The notes under the pieces are model-generated. The model saw only the letters and a program-made list of their open reading frames with translations. It made no database searches and had not been told where the DNA came from. The translations under genes were made by a program, and so were the position numbers. From Gammaproteobacteria bacterium (GTDB lineage Bacteria; Pseudomonadota; Gammaproteobacteria; Arenicellales; Poriferihabitantaceae), in assembly GCA_022822625.1 (NCBI GenBank), contig JAJEAV010000066.1, forward strand, positions 1-47,535: a stretch of DNA of 47,535 bases. The letters are read 5' to 3'. The first letter of the stretch is position 1. The number at the start of each line of letters is the position of its first letter. Shown here in pieces: positions 8,740-17,656 of the stretch.

Positions 8740-9558
8740 CTATAACAAACTGACCCAGTCCACTTCTGAACTCCCGCTTGCAATGAACGCAGGATTCAAA
8801 ATATCGGGCTTATTATACTCCAGTGAATTTCCTTCGACATCCTGGATTTTTCCACCTGCTGCTTCAAGCACACACTGCGCCGCAGCTGTATCCCACTCGC
8901 TGGTTGGCCCGAACCTGGGGTAGACATCAGCAAGCCCTTCTGAAATCAGGCAGAATTTCAGGGAACTATCCATAAGGCGGGTCTCGACCCTGAAATCAAG
9001 CGATCTTACCCTGTCCATGAAACGCTCCAGACCGACATGTTTATGCGAGTGGCTTGACAGCACCACCAACCGCCTGTCGGGCAATTTACGGGTTTGGATC
9101 GATCGGGCCTTTTGTCCTGCCCTAGATGAAAATGCCCCAACTCCGTGGGCAGCAAAGTGTAACAGGTCACGAACCGGGGTATATACAACGCCAAGCACCG
9201 GCCTGGACTCCTGAATCAATGCAATATTGACCGTAAACTCTCCACTACCCCTTACAAACCCCTTGGTTCCGTCAAGCGGGTCCACCAGCCAAAGCGTTGG
9301 CCAGTCGCATCGCTGGCCGTGCATTTCAGGCGAGGATTCCTCGGACAATATCGGGATATCCGGGGTAATTTTCTCCAATGCAGCCTGAATAATCTCGTGG
9401 GACCGAAGATCGGCAAGGGTAAGCGGCGAACCGTCCTGCTTGTAGTCAACGGAGAGGTCAGGACTGTCATGGACATTCAGGATTTCTCGGCCTGCCGAAA
9501 TGGCGATGTCCACAACCTTCCCCAGAAGATGACGATCAATCCTTCTCTTTGCATTCAT
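8740..9558 (-). CDS. cysQ: 3'(2'),5'-bisphosphate nucleotidase, inositol monophosphatase family
   Basis: A 272-residue magnesium-dependent phosphatase that recycles adenosine 3',5'-bisphosphate left over from sulfate assimilation. The family signatures are SEESS (91-95), the metal-binding LVDPLDGTKGF (about 110-120), GEFTVNIALI, and the C-terminal SEWDTAAAQCVLEAAGG. Length and motifs fit CysQ better than the inositol phosphatase SuhB because of DPLDGTKGF and the EFTVNI block. It is transcribed in the same direction as adk with a gap of about 110 bases. The gene is intact. Confidence 0.92.
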   Translation of the reverse strand: MNAKRRIDRHLLGKVVDIAISAGREILNVHDSPDLSVDYKQDGSPLTLADLRSHEIIQAALEKITPDIPILSEESSPEMHGQRCDWPTLWLVDPLDGTKGFVRGSGEFTVNIALIQESRPVLGVVYTPVRDLLHFAAHGVGAFSSRAGQKARSIQTRKLPDRRLVVLSSHSHKHVGLERFMDRVRSLDFRVETRLMDSSLKFCLISEGLADVYPRFGPTSEWDTAAAQCVLEAAGGKIQDVEGNSLEYNKPDILNPAFIASGSSEVDWVSLL

Positions 9559-9655
9559 TATATAACATTGAGGTCTTGAATTTTCGGAAAGCCAAGCGAG
9601 ATGATCTCTGCCACAAACCGGATCAACTGATTATTGCATCTCGACAGACTGCCTT

Positions 9656-9684
9656 TTGCGATTTCAGTTTATCATGACTATAAC
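9656..9684 (+). promoter_or_regulatory. Sigma-70 type promoter of zapE
   Basis: TTGCGA at 9656-9661, a 17-base spacer, and TATAAC at 9679-9684. Transcription would start near 9691, which rules out the upstream in-frame TTG at 9634 and supports the ATG at 9724. Confidence 0.6.
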
Positions 9685-9723
9685 GACCCGACTCGAGTAT
9701 CCGGCTTTTTACAATCTGCAAAT

Positions 9724-10833
9724 ATGACCTATTCAATCAGACAAAATTCACCATCAAGGTTATACTGGCAATTACTGGATGATGGAACCCTCAACGCAGA
9801 CCCATCGCAGGATCAGGCACTTCGACAACTCGATTTCCTGCATCATGAATTGATGATTGGCACTCGAATGCGCTTGTCAAGCAAACTGAAAATGCTGCTT
9901 CCAGGCAAAAAAACCAAACAGCCTTCGGGATGCTATCTATGGGGCGATGTTGGAACAGGAAAAACCCTGCTCATGGACTTGTTCTCCTCCAGCTTGCCAC
10001 CGGAAATCGTGTATCGCACCCACTTCCATCGCTTCATGCGCTCGGTCCATCACCAAAAAAACCGGATCAAGGAGGAAGCCGATCCCTTGAAAAGGGTGGC
10101 AAAAGACCTGCTTGGGCATTGTCGTGTACTTTGTCTGGATGAATTCACAGTCTCCGACATCGCCGACGCCATGATCATGTCAACCCTGCTCGACCACCTG
10201 TTCAAGCGGGGAATCATCCTGGTAACCACTTCGAATACCCCGCCGGACGAACTCTATTCGGGAGGACTTCAGAGAGATCGTTTTTTACCGGCTATCGAAT
10301 TGATCAAGGATCACACAATCAGCATTGAAGTTGACAATGGCAACGATTACCGTCTGGAATACCTGAGTGGGACCGATACATTTATCGTTCCGCCAACGAA
10401 TGAGACGGATGCACTTCTAAAGTCTGCCTTTCTTCACCTGGCAGGGCCGAACCCCGTCTTCAATACAGAACTGGAAATCAACGATCGCCTTCTTGACGTC
10501 AAAGCTCTGGGATCCGACACTGTCTGGTTTACCTTCACGGCGATTTGCCAGACTCACAGATCAAATTCGGACTACATCGAAATTGCCCGGCAATTCCATA
10601 CCGTGATCATCAGCGATATACCAAGGCTGGGGCCGAACATGGATGATTCTGCCCGACGGTTCATTGAACTGATTGATGAACTGTACGATCGCAGTGTTAA
10701 CCTGCTGGCCTCATCGGAACATTACCCGAAAGACATCTATCATGGCAAGCTACTCATGAAGGCATTTCAGCGAACTGCGAGCCGTCTGGCTGAAATGTCA
10801 TCTGCAGACTACCTCTCATCACCGCATCAATAA
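9724..10833 (+). CDS. zapE: Cell division protein ZapE (AFG1-like ATPase)
   Basis: A 369-residue ATPase of the AFG1/ZapE family, which associates with the Z-ring in Proteobacteria. Walker A is GDVGTGKT, and Walker B and its surroundings are CLDEFTVSDIADAMI, both hallmarks of the family. The sensor region VTTSNTPPDELYSGGLQRDR and the downstream LSGTDT-like segment are also present. The start MTYSIRQNSPSRLYWQLLDD is chosen because a promoter ends about 40 bases upstream; an upstream TTG at 9634 would precede that promoter. The next gene begins nine bases after the stop and may be co-transcribed. Confidence 0.92.
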   Translation: MTYSIRQNSPSRLYWQLLDDGTLNADPSQDQALRQLDFLHHELMIGTRMRLSSKLKMLLPGKKTKQPSGCYLWGDVGTGKTLLMDLFSSSLPPEIVYRTHFHRFMRSVHHQKNRIKEEADPLKRVAKDLLGHCRVLCLDEFTVSDIADAMIMSTLLDHLFKRGIILVTTSNTPPDELYSGGLQRDRFLPAIELIKDHTISIEVDNGNDYRLEYLSGTDTFIVPPTNETDALLKSAFLHLAGPNPVFNTELEINDRLLDVKALGSDTVWFTFTAICQTHRSNSDYIEIARQFHTVIISDIPRLGPNMDDSARRFIELIDELYDRSVNLLASSEHYPKDIYHGKLLMKAFQRTASRLAEMSSADYLSSPHQ

Positions 10834-10841
10834 TCCAGAAC

Positions 10842-12068
10842 GTGTTTCGCACTCCAGCACAAGCCACTCCACATGCTGAATTTGTGGCCGTGATGGCATT
10901 CATGATGGCCCTGGTCGCAATGTCCACCGACATCATGCTTCCGGCACTTGGACACATCAACCGGGATTTGCTGACATCCCAACCCAACGATCGACAACTT
11001 GTCATTGTCATGCTGTTCCTTGGAATGGCCTGCGGACAAATACTCTGGGGACCGCTTTCCGACAGTTTCGGACGAAGGCCTGCCATACATTCTGGTTCCG
11101 TAGTATTCATGGCTGGGTGTCTGATCAGCATCCTGTCCCAGAGCATGGAGGTCATGTTATTCGGGAGATTCTGCCAGGGTTTCGGCGCGGCGTCAGCAAG
11201 GGTAGTGGCCATGGCCATGATCCGAGACCGGTTTTCAGGGGAGCAGATGGCTCGAGTGCTCTCGGTAATCATGTCGGTGTTTATCCTGATTCCCATGCTG
11301 GCACCGGCAATAGGTCAGGCCATTCTTTGGGCAAGCACCTGGAGAATGATTTTCGCAGCCATTCTGATCTATGGCCTGGTCGTTCAGGTCTGGTTTTTTC
11401 TGAGACAACCGGAAACCCTAGGTATTGATAAACGGCCGCCTTTCACGTTCCGAACAGTGCATGAAGCCTTCATGGCAGTTTGCAGACACCGTGCTACAGG
11501 GTTCTACACCTTGTCTGCGGCCTTCGTGTTCGGGGTGTTTGTCGGATATCTGTCGTTTTCACAACAATTGTTTCAGGAGTTTTATACAACGGGGGGCCGA
11601 TTCGCGCTGTACTTTGCAATCCTTGCTCTATCCATTGGCATTGCCATGTTCGTAAACTCTCTTCTGATCTCCCGTTATGGCATGCACAGGCTCAGTCTGG
11701 CCGGACTGGTTACCTTGACCCTTGTTGCTGCGATTTTCCTGATTCTGACAATCCTGCATGGGGGCAAGCCACCGTTTGAGATTACCTTTGGATTGTTGTT
11801 TGTGTACTTTCTGCCGACCGGAGTATTATTCATCAACATGAACACATTGGCGATTGAGCCGCATGGCAGAATTGCCGGAATGGCGAGTACTGTCATCAAC
11901 ACTCTCATTACTCTGGGATCCCTGGTTATCGGTGTCGCAATCGCCCAGGCATTCAGCACCTCCCTTTATCCGTTTGCGACCGGGGCCCTGATATGCAGCA
12001 TCCTTTCCCTGGGCGCCTACTGTCTTGCCTGCAGACAGTTTCGGAAAATCCCTGCTCAAGTCGACTGA
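10842..12068 (+). CDS. bcr: Bcr/CflA-family MFS drug efflux transporter
   Basis: A 408-residue inner-membrane protein with about twelve hydrophobic segments, belonging to the drug/proton antiporter branch of the major facilitator superfamily. The first segment contains MSTDIMLPALGHI, typical of Bcr/CflA (cf. the STDMYLPA consensus). The loop between helices 2 and 3 reads GPLSDSFGRRPAI, the MFS motif A. It starts with GTG just after zapE and ends eight bases from the convergent metA stop. The substrate cannot be deduced; relatives export bicyclomycin, chloramphenicol or cysteine. Confidence 0.88.
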   Translation: MFRTPAQATPHAEFVAVMAFMMALVAMSTDIMLPALGHINRDLLTSQPNDRQLVIVMLFLGMACGQILWGPLSDSFGRRPAIHSGSVVFMAGCLISILSQSMEVMLFGRFCQGFGAASARVVAMAMIRDRFSGEQMARVLSVIMSVFILIPMLAPAIGQAILWASTWRMIFAAILIYGLVVQVWFFLRQPETLGIDKRPPFTFRTVHEAFMAVCRHRATGFYTLSAAFVFGVFVGYLSFSQQLFQEFYTTGGRFALYFAILALSIGIAMFVNSLLISRYGMHRLSLAGLVTLTLVAAIFLILTILHGGKPPFEITFGLLFVYFLPTGVLFINMNTLAIEPHGRIAGMASTVINTLITLGSLVIGVAIAQAFSTSLYPFATGALICSILSLGAYCLACRQFRKIPAQVD

Positions 12069-12075
12069 GGACGAA

Positions 12076-13155
12076 TCACCTGCCTCCCTTGATGAACCCA
12101 ATTGGGTCAGACGGATCAATACCGTCCATGAAAACCCTGCCCCGGTCGGGATGGGCGACCTGGTAAACCAGCCCAAGCCAGTTATTGATCATGGCCTTGC
12201 CAGTATCCGACCAGGTTATATCCACCATTGCCTGAAGTTCCTGATCCGGAAACGGTCGCGGGTTTTTGTGGGTAGCCTGACAGGCATTCACCTCGGCCCT
12301 GAATGCTTCGGCATGCTGTTTACCCTGACCCTTGAAATAGTTCTCCGGGAACGGCGGATAATCAGTCCGTATACCTCCGATATAGCGGTCTACCTCACGT
12401 TTGTATTCCTTTAGCAGGCTGATCTTGTCATACTCTGGATGGCCCTGAAAAAACACGAATCGCAACCCGTCTGCACTGACACCGAGGTGCAGATTGGAAA
12501 TCTCCCCTTCAGCCAGAACAGCCAGACCGGCCTCTTCAAACTGACCGGAACTGACTTCGTAGACATGCGAGTGAGGTGCATCAAACCTGCTGTCTATATT
12601 GCTGGTAATCGGATGCATTTTACCAGTCAGACGCTGGGAGTATACCCCCCAGCGTTTTTCGGGAAGCGGATATCGTTCAATTCCATAGAGCATCTTGACA
12701 ATTGCGTGGGTCGCCAGACATGAACACATGACCGAACAGACATTGTCTTTTGCCCAGTAGACAACCTCTTCAAGAGGATTCCAGAACGGTTCGGCCGTGA
12801 TGTCCGTCAAGGCCGGATTTGCTCCCGATAGAATCAATGCGTCAAGACCCTGTTCCTGAACCTCTTCAAAAGAAGTGTAATACCGATTCACGTGTTCTTC
12901 TGCAGCACCTTTTCTCGGAATCTCCGGAAAGGTAAACGGATGAATAATGAACTGGGCAATTCGATTGCAGGAACCAACCAGCCTCAAGAACTGCCGTTCG
13001 GTAGCCTCAAGTGCCGCATCAGGCATCATGTTCAACAGGCCGATATGAAGCTCCCGAATATCCTGGGAAGCGGCGCGCCCCCGGGTAAGAATCTCCTGTC
13101 CTTCATCGCGCAGTCGCCGAAAACTCGGCAATGGACTTGTTTCTACCAAAGGCAT
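12076..13155 (-). CDS. metA: Homoserine O-succinyltransferase (MetA family)
   Basis: Acylates L-homoserine, the first committed step of methionine synthesis. The 359-residue protein has the family start IGLLNMMPDAALEATERQFL, the catalytic cysteine in CSCLATHAIV, HSHVYEV, and the catalytic His/Glu pair in FFQGHPEYD. It is about 50 residues longer than E. coli MetA owing to a C-terminal extension. Whether succinyl- or acetyl-CoA is used cannot be read safely. I looked for a SAM riboswitch upstream (13156-13240) and saw none. It converges with the bcr-like gene. Confidence 0.9.
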   Translation of the reverse strand: MPLVETSPLPSFRRLRDEGQEILTRGRAASQDIRELHIGLLNMMPDAALEATERQFLRLVGSCNRIAQFIIHPFTFPEIPRKGAAEEHVNRYYTSFEEVQEQGLDALILSGANPALTDITAEPFWNPLEEVVYWAKDNVCSVMCSCLATHAIVKMLYGIERYPLPEKRWGVYSQRLTGKMHPITSNIDSRFDAPHSHVYEVSSGQFEEAGLAVLAEGEISNLHLGVSADGLRFVFFQGHPEYDKISLLKEYKREVDRYIGGIRTDYPPFPENYFKGQGKQHAEAFRAEVNACQATHKNPRPFPDQELQAMVDITWSDTGKAMINNWLGLVYQVAHPDRGRVFMDGIDPSDPIGFIKGGR

Positions 13156-13240
13156 AATTCGATCAGGGAAATTGCAGGTGAGTCTATCGATTCAGGGTCG
13201 GAGTCCGGATTTTTTCGATCATGCCAACCTGATGCTTCAC

Positions 13241-14086
13241 TCAGGATAGACCGTCAAGTGCATGACACAGGAGATCCATAATATCGGCTTCATCATTAAG
13301 TTCCCATATTTTCTCGGCTTCAATGGTGTATCCGTATTTCCCGGCAATTCGTTCATACTGGGGCCTTCGATAATCGATCAACAGGGGAAACACCCAGCGC
13401 ACGAATTCTTCAGGGTCAACCTGATCGGCAGACTGCATCGAGTGCTCTTCAAGATACCGGGCGAGATGCTGTTCCAGAAAATCATCTTCGTAACACAATG
13501 GCTTCGGCTTGCAGACTGCCCTGTCTGTCAGCACATGCTCCAGGGATTCATCCGCATGAAGATAGACAACGACACTGATTGCCGATAGGCGTTCCCAGCA
13601 TTCAGTATCGTCCAAGGAGCACACGCTACCGCCGGCATCATTGATGAAATGGGGGTACCCGTAGATATCCCTCGATTTCTGCATGAAAACCTCGACATCA
13701 CGCATGGCGCGATTTTCCGCATCCCGGAAAATCGCCTGGCGGCGCTTGAATTCATCAATGCTCAATCCTCCCTTTGCAGGGTCGCCAACCATGCCCAGAA
13801 AACTGGATACGGAAAATTGATGCTCAAAGGTAAAATTATTCCGGATATAGATCGAGTCTGTCTGCAGCAGGTGCCTGAGATACGGGATTTGCATGGCAAC
13901 CCGCTTTACTTCATCGAGAATTGGCTCGTCAAGATACCGGGTGGCAATGCGGTAGTCCCCCGAATAGTGAAACCACGAACTGCGGGGCAGTTTCAGTGAA
14001 AAGGCCGTTTTTCCCACACCGGACATGCCAAGCAAGGTAATAACCTTGTTTGGTGTTTCCATAAATTGCTTGGCTGTCATCTTCAT
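13241..14086 (-). CDS. P-loop ATPase/kinase-like conserved hypothetical protein
   Basis: From the ATG at 14086 the protein has about 281 residues: MKMTAKQFMETPNKVITLLG then MSGVGKTAFS, a Walker A motif near the N-terminus. Later blocks include SGDYRIATRYLD, GDPAKGGLSIDEFKRRQ, YGYPHFINDAGGSVC and CKPKPLCYEDDFLE. I recognise this as a conserved proteobacterial P-loop protein of kinase-like fold but know no function. An in-frame start 36 codons upstream would overlap uppP by 77 bases, so the internal ATG is preferred. It follows uppP by 31 bases on the same strand and probably belongs to that operon. Confidence 0.75.
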   Translation of the reverse strand: MKMTAKQFMETPNKVITLLGMSGVGKTAFSLKLPRSSWFHYSGDYRIATRYLDEPILDEVKRVAMQIPYLRHLLQTDSIYIRNNFTFEHQFSVSSFLGMVGDPAKGGLSIDEFKRRQAIFRDAENRAMRDVEVFMQKSRDIYGYPHFINDAGGSVCSLDDTECWERLSAISVVVYLHADESLEHVLTDRAVCKPKPLCYEDDFLEQHLARYLEEHSMQSADQVDPEEFVRWVFPLLIDYRRPQYERIAGKYGYTIEAEKIWELNDEADIMDLLCHALDGLS

Positions 14087-14117
14087 GGGTGCATATCCCG
14101 GTTTGGACAGAGGGATT

Positions 14118-14924
14118 CTACATGAAGAGATACAGAATAATGACACCGAGAACCAGTCGATACCAGACAAATGGCATAAGGCTGAAGCGCTCAAGGTAGC
14201 GAAGAAAATAACGAATACACAGAAACGCTATCGATGCGGATAGACCAATCGCAACAAGCAGTTTCGACCAGTCTACCGGATTGGGGTCGGATATCAACTG
14301 ATATCCCTCCCACCCCCCGGCGATGAGAATCACTGGGGCAGCCATCAGGAATGAAAATCTTGCCGCGGCCTTTCGAGTCAGGCCCATGGCCATGCCCGCG
14401 GTCAGGGTCACGCCAGAGCGGGATGTACCGGGAATCAGGGCCAGTATCTGAATCAGGCCGATCAGAAGCATGTCCAGAATACGAATTTCCCGGAATTCAC
14501 GTGTGCGGCGGCCCCACAAGTCGGCAACACCCAGCAACAGCCCAAATCCGATGGTCGCAACGGCAATGGAGATGGGATTGCGTGCAAGTGTACTCACTAC
14601 CCCCTCAATCAGGAAACCGGTCAACCCGATAAGAACCGTGGCAAAAAGAATGCACCAGGCCATATTGCCGTGAAAGGTGGCCTGTCTTGTGTTGATCGAC
14701 CGAATCCATTCACGAGCAAGCAACCGGAAATCCTCATGGAAATAGCCAAGTACCGCTATCAGGGTCCCAATATGGACAGCTGTATCAAAAGCAAGTCCCT
14801 GATCAGACCAGCCCAGCATGGAGGGAGTCAAGGCCAAATGTCCGGAACTCGAAACCGGGAGGAATTCGGTGAGTCCCTGAAGAATCGACAGCCAGATTAC
14901 CTGATACCAGTCCATCACAGGCAA
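14118..14924 (-). CDS. uppP: Undecaprenyl-diphosphatase
   Basis: A 268-residue inner-membrane phosphatase (BacA/UppP) that dephosphorylates undecaprenyl diphosphate to recycle the cell-wall lipid carrier; overexpression gives bacitracin resistance in relatives. Signature 1 is LTEFLPVSSSGHLAL (residues 18-32) and signature 2 is PGTSRSGVTLTAGM in the second half, both with their catalytic Glu, Ser and Arg residues. There are about eight hydrophobic segments, as expected. The start overlaps the end of the midA-type gene by ten bases, so the two are co-transcribed. Confidence 0.93.
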   Translation of the reverse strand: MPVMDWYQVIWLSILQGLTEFLPVSSSGHLALTPSMLGWSDQGLAFDTAVHIGTLIAVLGYFHEDFRLLAREWIRSINTRQATFHGNMAWCILFATVLIGLTGFLIEGVVSTLARNPISIAVATIGFGLLLGVADLWGRRTREFREIRILDMLLIGLIQILALIPGTSRSGVTLTAGMAMGLTRKAAARFSFLMAAPVILIAGGWEGYQLISDPNPVDWSKLLVAIGLSASIAFLCIRYFLRYLERFSLMPFVWYRLVLGVIILYLFM

Positions 14925-16171
14925 TCCTGAATGTCCTTGAATGAAAAGCCGGAAAGTTCGTGAGGATAGTTCCTCGACAATGCCAGCACCTTGAACAATT
15001 CCCCCATTTCGTGGGGAAGTGTCAGTTTCTTGATTTGCCGGGTGATTTCAAGCATCTGCTTCGATGGTGTTGCAAACTCGGATGATGCCAGATCGAGTAT
15101 GCCATTGGCAATCAGGAAGCAGGCCTGACTGCAAAAGCCCGCAATCCCGGCACCAGCCTGGCTACCCGCCTCGGCAATCGCCGTAAAGTCGACATGTGCC
15201 GTAATATCCTGTAATCCAGGACGCAAGAAGGGGTCCATATTGGACTCATGACGATAGTGGCACATGATCGTGCCATCGATCCGGTCCGGATGGAAGTACT
15301 CATGCCTCGCAAACCCGTAATCGATAATGAAGGCCACCCCCTCTTCAAGTGCGTCTGCAAGACTGGCTGTCCAATATTCGGCCTGGAGTCCCAGCTCGCC
15401 CTGATATCCAGTAGGCAAGTCCAGTTCCCCCAGTCGTGCAAGCACTGTACCTTCAAGAGGTGCACCTTCTTTCCAGTCCAGCAGTCCTTGATCAAGACCC
15501 ACTCCGAGTTCGACAATGCTGTCTGCATTCCTGACTCGAAACCGCTTGACCGGCATTGCATCAAGCACTTCATTGGCAATGACCATGCCGGTTATATTGT
15601 CCGGGATGTCATGGACCCATTCGATTACTGAAAGAAGTTCAGGAGCCGAGTTTTCAAATAACGTTCGCTGTCGTTCGACTAGGCCACCACTGGTCTCAAG
15701 AATCATGTATCGCCTTGGCAGAGCGGATTCCGGATTCAGACAAGTGAGTATATCGAGTGCCAGCTGGCCAGTACCTGCACCGAATTCCAGAATGACTGCC
15801 GATTCCGGATAGGTCAGGTTTTCGCGGATTTGCCGGTATTGCCTGGCCAGGCATCCTGCAAAAACATTACCAAGCATCGGGGCAGTGATGTAATCGCCAT
15901 CAGCACCGAGTTTTACCGTGCCAGTGCTGTAATACCCGTAATCCGGAGAATGCAGCACTTCGTGCATGTATTGATCAAAACCGATCCATCCGCCACACTC
16001 ATGAACAAGGTCATGAACCCTCTGAACAACCCGTGATGAATGGGTATCGTGCCCTGCTCCTGTCTGACTGACTTGCGTCAATGGAATGCTCTCGGTATGC
16101 ACTGGAAGGAAAGCCGGAGATTGAACCCGGCAAGATGAATTTCGAGTGGTCGCCAATACGGGTTTAGCCAA
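14915..16171 (-). CDS. SAM-dependent methyltransferase, MidA/NDUFAF7 family
   Basis: A 418-residue protein of the DUF185/MidA family. Its mitochondrial relatives methylate an arginine of a complex I subunit. Seen here are GGWIGFDQYMHEVLHSPDYG (family N-terminal signature), YYSTGTVKLGADGDYITAP, and the SAM-binding motif I in VILEFGAGTGQLALDIL, followed by YMILETSG. Bacterial function is not settled. Its position between uppP and a divergent pteridine reductase gene is a familiar gammaproteobacterial arrangement. The N-terminal 45 residues before the conserved part look unstructured, so the true start may lie further in. Confidence 0.88.
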   Translation of the reverse strand: MAKPVLATTRNSSCRVQSPAFLPVHTESIPLTQVSQTGAGHDTHSSRVVQRVHDLVHECGGWIGFDQYMHEVLHSPDYGYYSTGTVKLGADGDYITAPMLGNVFAGCLARQYRQIRENLTYPESAVILEFGAGTGQLALDILTCLNPESALPRRYMILETSGGLVERQRTLFENSAPELLSVIEWVHDIPDNITGMVIANEVLDAMPVKRFRVRNADSIVELGVGLDQGLLDWKEGAPLEGTVLARLGELDLPTGYQGELGLQAEYWTASLADALEEGVAFIIDYGFARHEYFHPDRIDGTIMCHYRHESNMDPFLRPGLQDITAHVDFTAIAEAGSQAGAGIAGFCSQACFLIANGILDLASSEFATPSKQMLEITRQIKKLTLPHEMGELFKVLALSRNYPHELSGFSFKDIQDCL

Positions 16172-16339
16172 TCATAATCAATATAACAGTTGGTATCAAA
16201 ACAAGAATTTCTGTTGTTACTCCTGGAATTTTTCACCTAGATCAGCGAATATTGATTATCGACAGGTCAACTCCCCATGTATATCCGGAAAAAGGCATAT
16301 TTCGACACCGATGGAGTTTAAAACCGTCGCCTTTTCACC

Positions 16340-16593
16340 TTAATCATGCAGAAGATCCCAAACTGCAACTGCAAGTATTAACAAGAATACTGGCACATAT
16401 AGTAAATACAGGAAACCCAACCCAATCTTTCGTGAAGATCGAAATTGCCTCCTACTACAGAACAAACGGCCATAATCCAACGCCGAATCTTATGACGTTT
16501 CCAATAACGATCTGCCAGATCGTTGTAATAGCGATAACATCTCTCGGCATCAAGCAGTTGCTGCCAAACATCATTGTATAGAGCTTGATTCAT
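16340..16593 (-). pseudogene. Broken two-transmembrane (SLATT-like) gene
   Basis: The ATG at 16593 is preceded by AAGG with an 8-base spacing. The product starts MNQALYNDVWQQLLDAERCY and continues RYYNDLADRYWKRHKIRRW, clearly related to the intact gene at 23680 (IWQGYLDAERLNRYYLYLADKYRK). After CSVVGGN the frame is lost. One base over, the sequence reads KIGLGFLYLLYVPVFLLILA then VAVWDLLHD and a stop, which is the expected second membrane segment. The cytosolic C-terminal half (about 85 residues in the intact copy) is missing. So this is a frameshifted, truncated paralogue. Confidence 0.65.
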
Positions 16594-16735
16594 TCGAAAC
16601 GCCTTCTGATAAAAAAGCATGTGCCCCTTTCATTGGATTTCATTGTAATTCACAATATGTCAATATACATGGTCATCTGTTGGTCATCTCTTGTCCAACG
16701 TAAAACTGAATCTAAACAAAGAGGGTATTTCCAAC

Positions 16736-17539
16736 GTGTCAAAGACCCCCACCTTACACATGATCAAACCTGAATCCGTGCCTGACGCACCAGCAGATCT
16801 GCCTTTTTCCGGCAAGGTCGTACTTGTCACGGGCGGGGCTCGTCGTATAGGTGAAGCGATTACCCGGCACCTGCATGCGCATGGTACGCGCTTGCTTGTT
16901 CATTATGATACCAGCCACAGTGAGGCTACTGCATTAAAGGAAGAGCTGAATCGCACACGGCCAGATTCCGTGGAGATTATTCAGGGGAGTTTCCGGGAGA
17001 TTGACGAACTCAAGATCAACTTGCGTCATGCGATCCACGATCTTGGTAGACTTGACTGCCTTATCAACAACGCTTCAAGATTTTATCCGACGCCAATTTC
17101 CTCAACCGGAAATAACCAGTGGGATGATCTCATCACCACGAATCTCACGGCACCTTATTTTCTGAGTCAGACAGCGGCTCCCTATCTGAAAAAAAGCCGG
17201 GGTTCAATTATCAATATCACCGATATTTATGCTGAACGCCCCTTGCCCGGCTATTCTGTCTATAGTGCATCCAAAGCGGCTCTGATGTCCTTGACCCGCT
17301 CGCTGGCCCTGGAACTTGGCCCTGAAATCAGGGTTAACGGGGTCGCCCCGGGGGCGATCCTCTGGCCCGAACATGACAGCGACAAAGTTGCCCAACAACG
17401 CATCATTGCCAAAACCGCTCTCAAGCAGGTCGGCAATCCCGGAGACATTGCGAAAACCGTGCTGTTTCTGATCACTTCAGCCGATTACATTACCGGCCAG
17501 ATTATCAATGTAGATGGCGGTAGAAGCATCCTGTACTGA
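16736..17539 (+). CDS. Pteridine reductase / FolM-like short-chain dehydrogenase
   Basis: A short-chain dehydrogenase/reductase of about 267 residues that probably reduces dihydropteridines with NADPH. Its cofactor motif is the pteridine-reductase form VTGGARRIGEAITRHLH (TGGxRRIG, not TGGxxGIG). Also visible are LDCLINNASRFYPTP and the catalytic Tyr/Lys in YSVYSASKAAL, followed by LALELGPEIRVNGVAPGAIL and the terminal GQIINVDGGRS. GTG at 16736 is preferred because GAGGG lies ten bases upstream; ATG at 16760 is the alternative. It is divergent from the midA-type gene, a common neighbour. Confidence 0.88.
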   Translation: MSKTPTLHMIKPESVPDAPADLPFSGKVVLVTGGARRIGEAITRHLHAHGTRLLVHYDTSHSEATALKEELNRTRPDSVEIIQGSFREIDELKINLRHAIHDLGRLDCLINNASRFYPTPISSTGNNQWDDLITTNLTAPYFLSQTAAPYLKKSRGSIINITDIYAERPLPGYSVYSASKAALMSLTRSLALELGPEIRVNGVAPGAILWPEHDSDKVAQQRIIAKTALKQVGNPGDIAKTVLFLITSADYITGQIINVDGGRSILY

Positions 17540-17656
17540 ATCCGGATCTTGTGTCCATCTGAAAAACCAGCTCAAATGATAGTGAACACATGAATAACAC
17601 GACTTCCAGACAGGCAATGCCTGCCCGGCAGATTTTCGACAACCCTGGTAGCAGGC

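Noticed and set aside
12025..12414. Forward frame of 129 codons between bcr and metA
   Set aside because: Mostly antisense to metA, which has full catalytic motifs; not a gene.
13156..13240. Possible SAM riboswitch upstream of metA
   Set aside because: The leader is too short and shows no paired core typical of known SAM riboswitches.
16670..16690. Short tandem GGTCATCT repeat before the pteridine reductase
   Set aside because: Only two 8-base units; no evidence of function.
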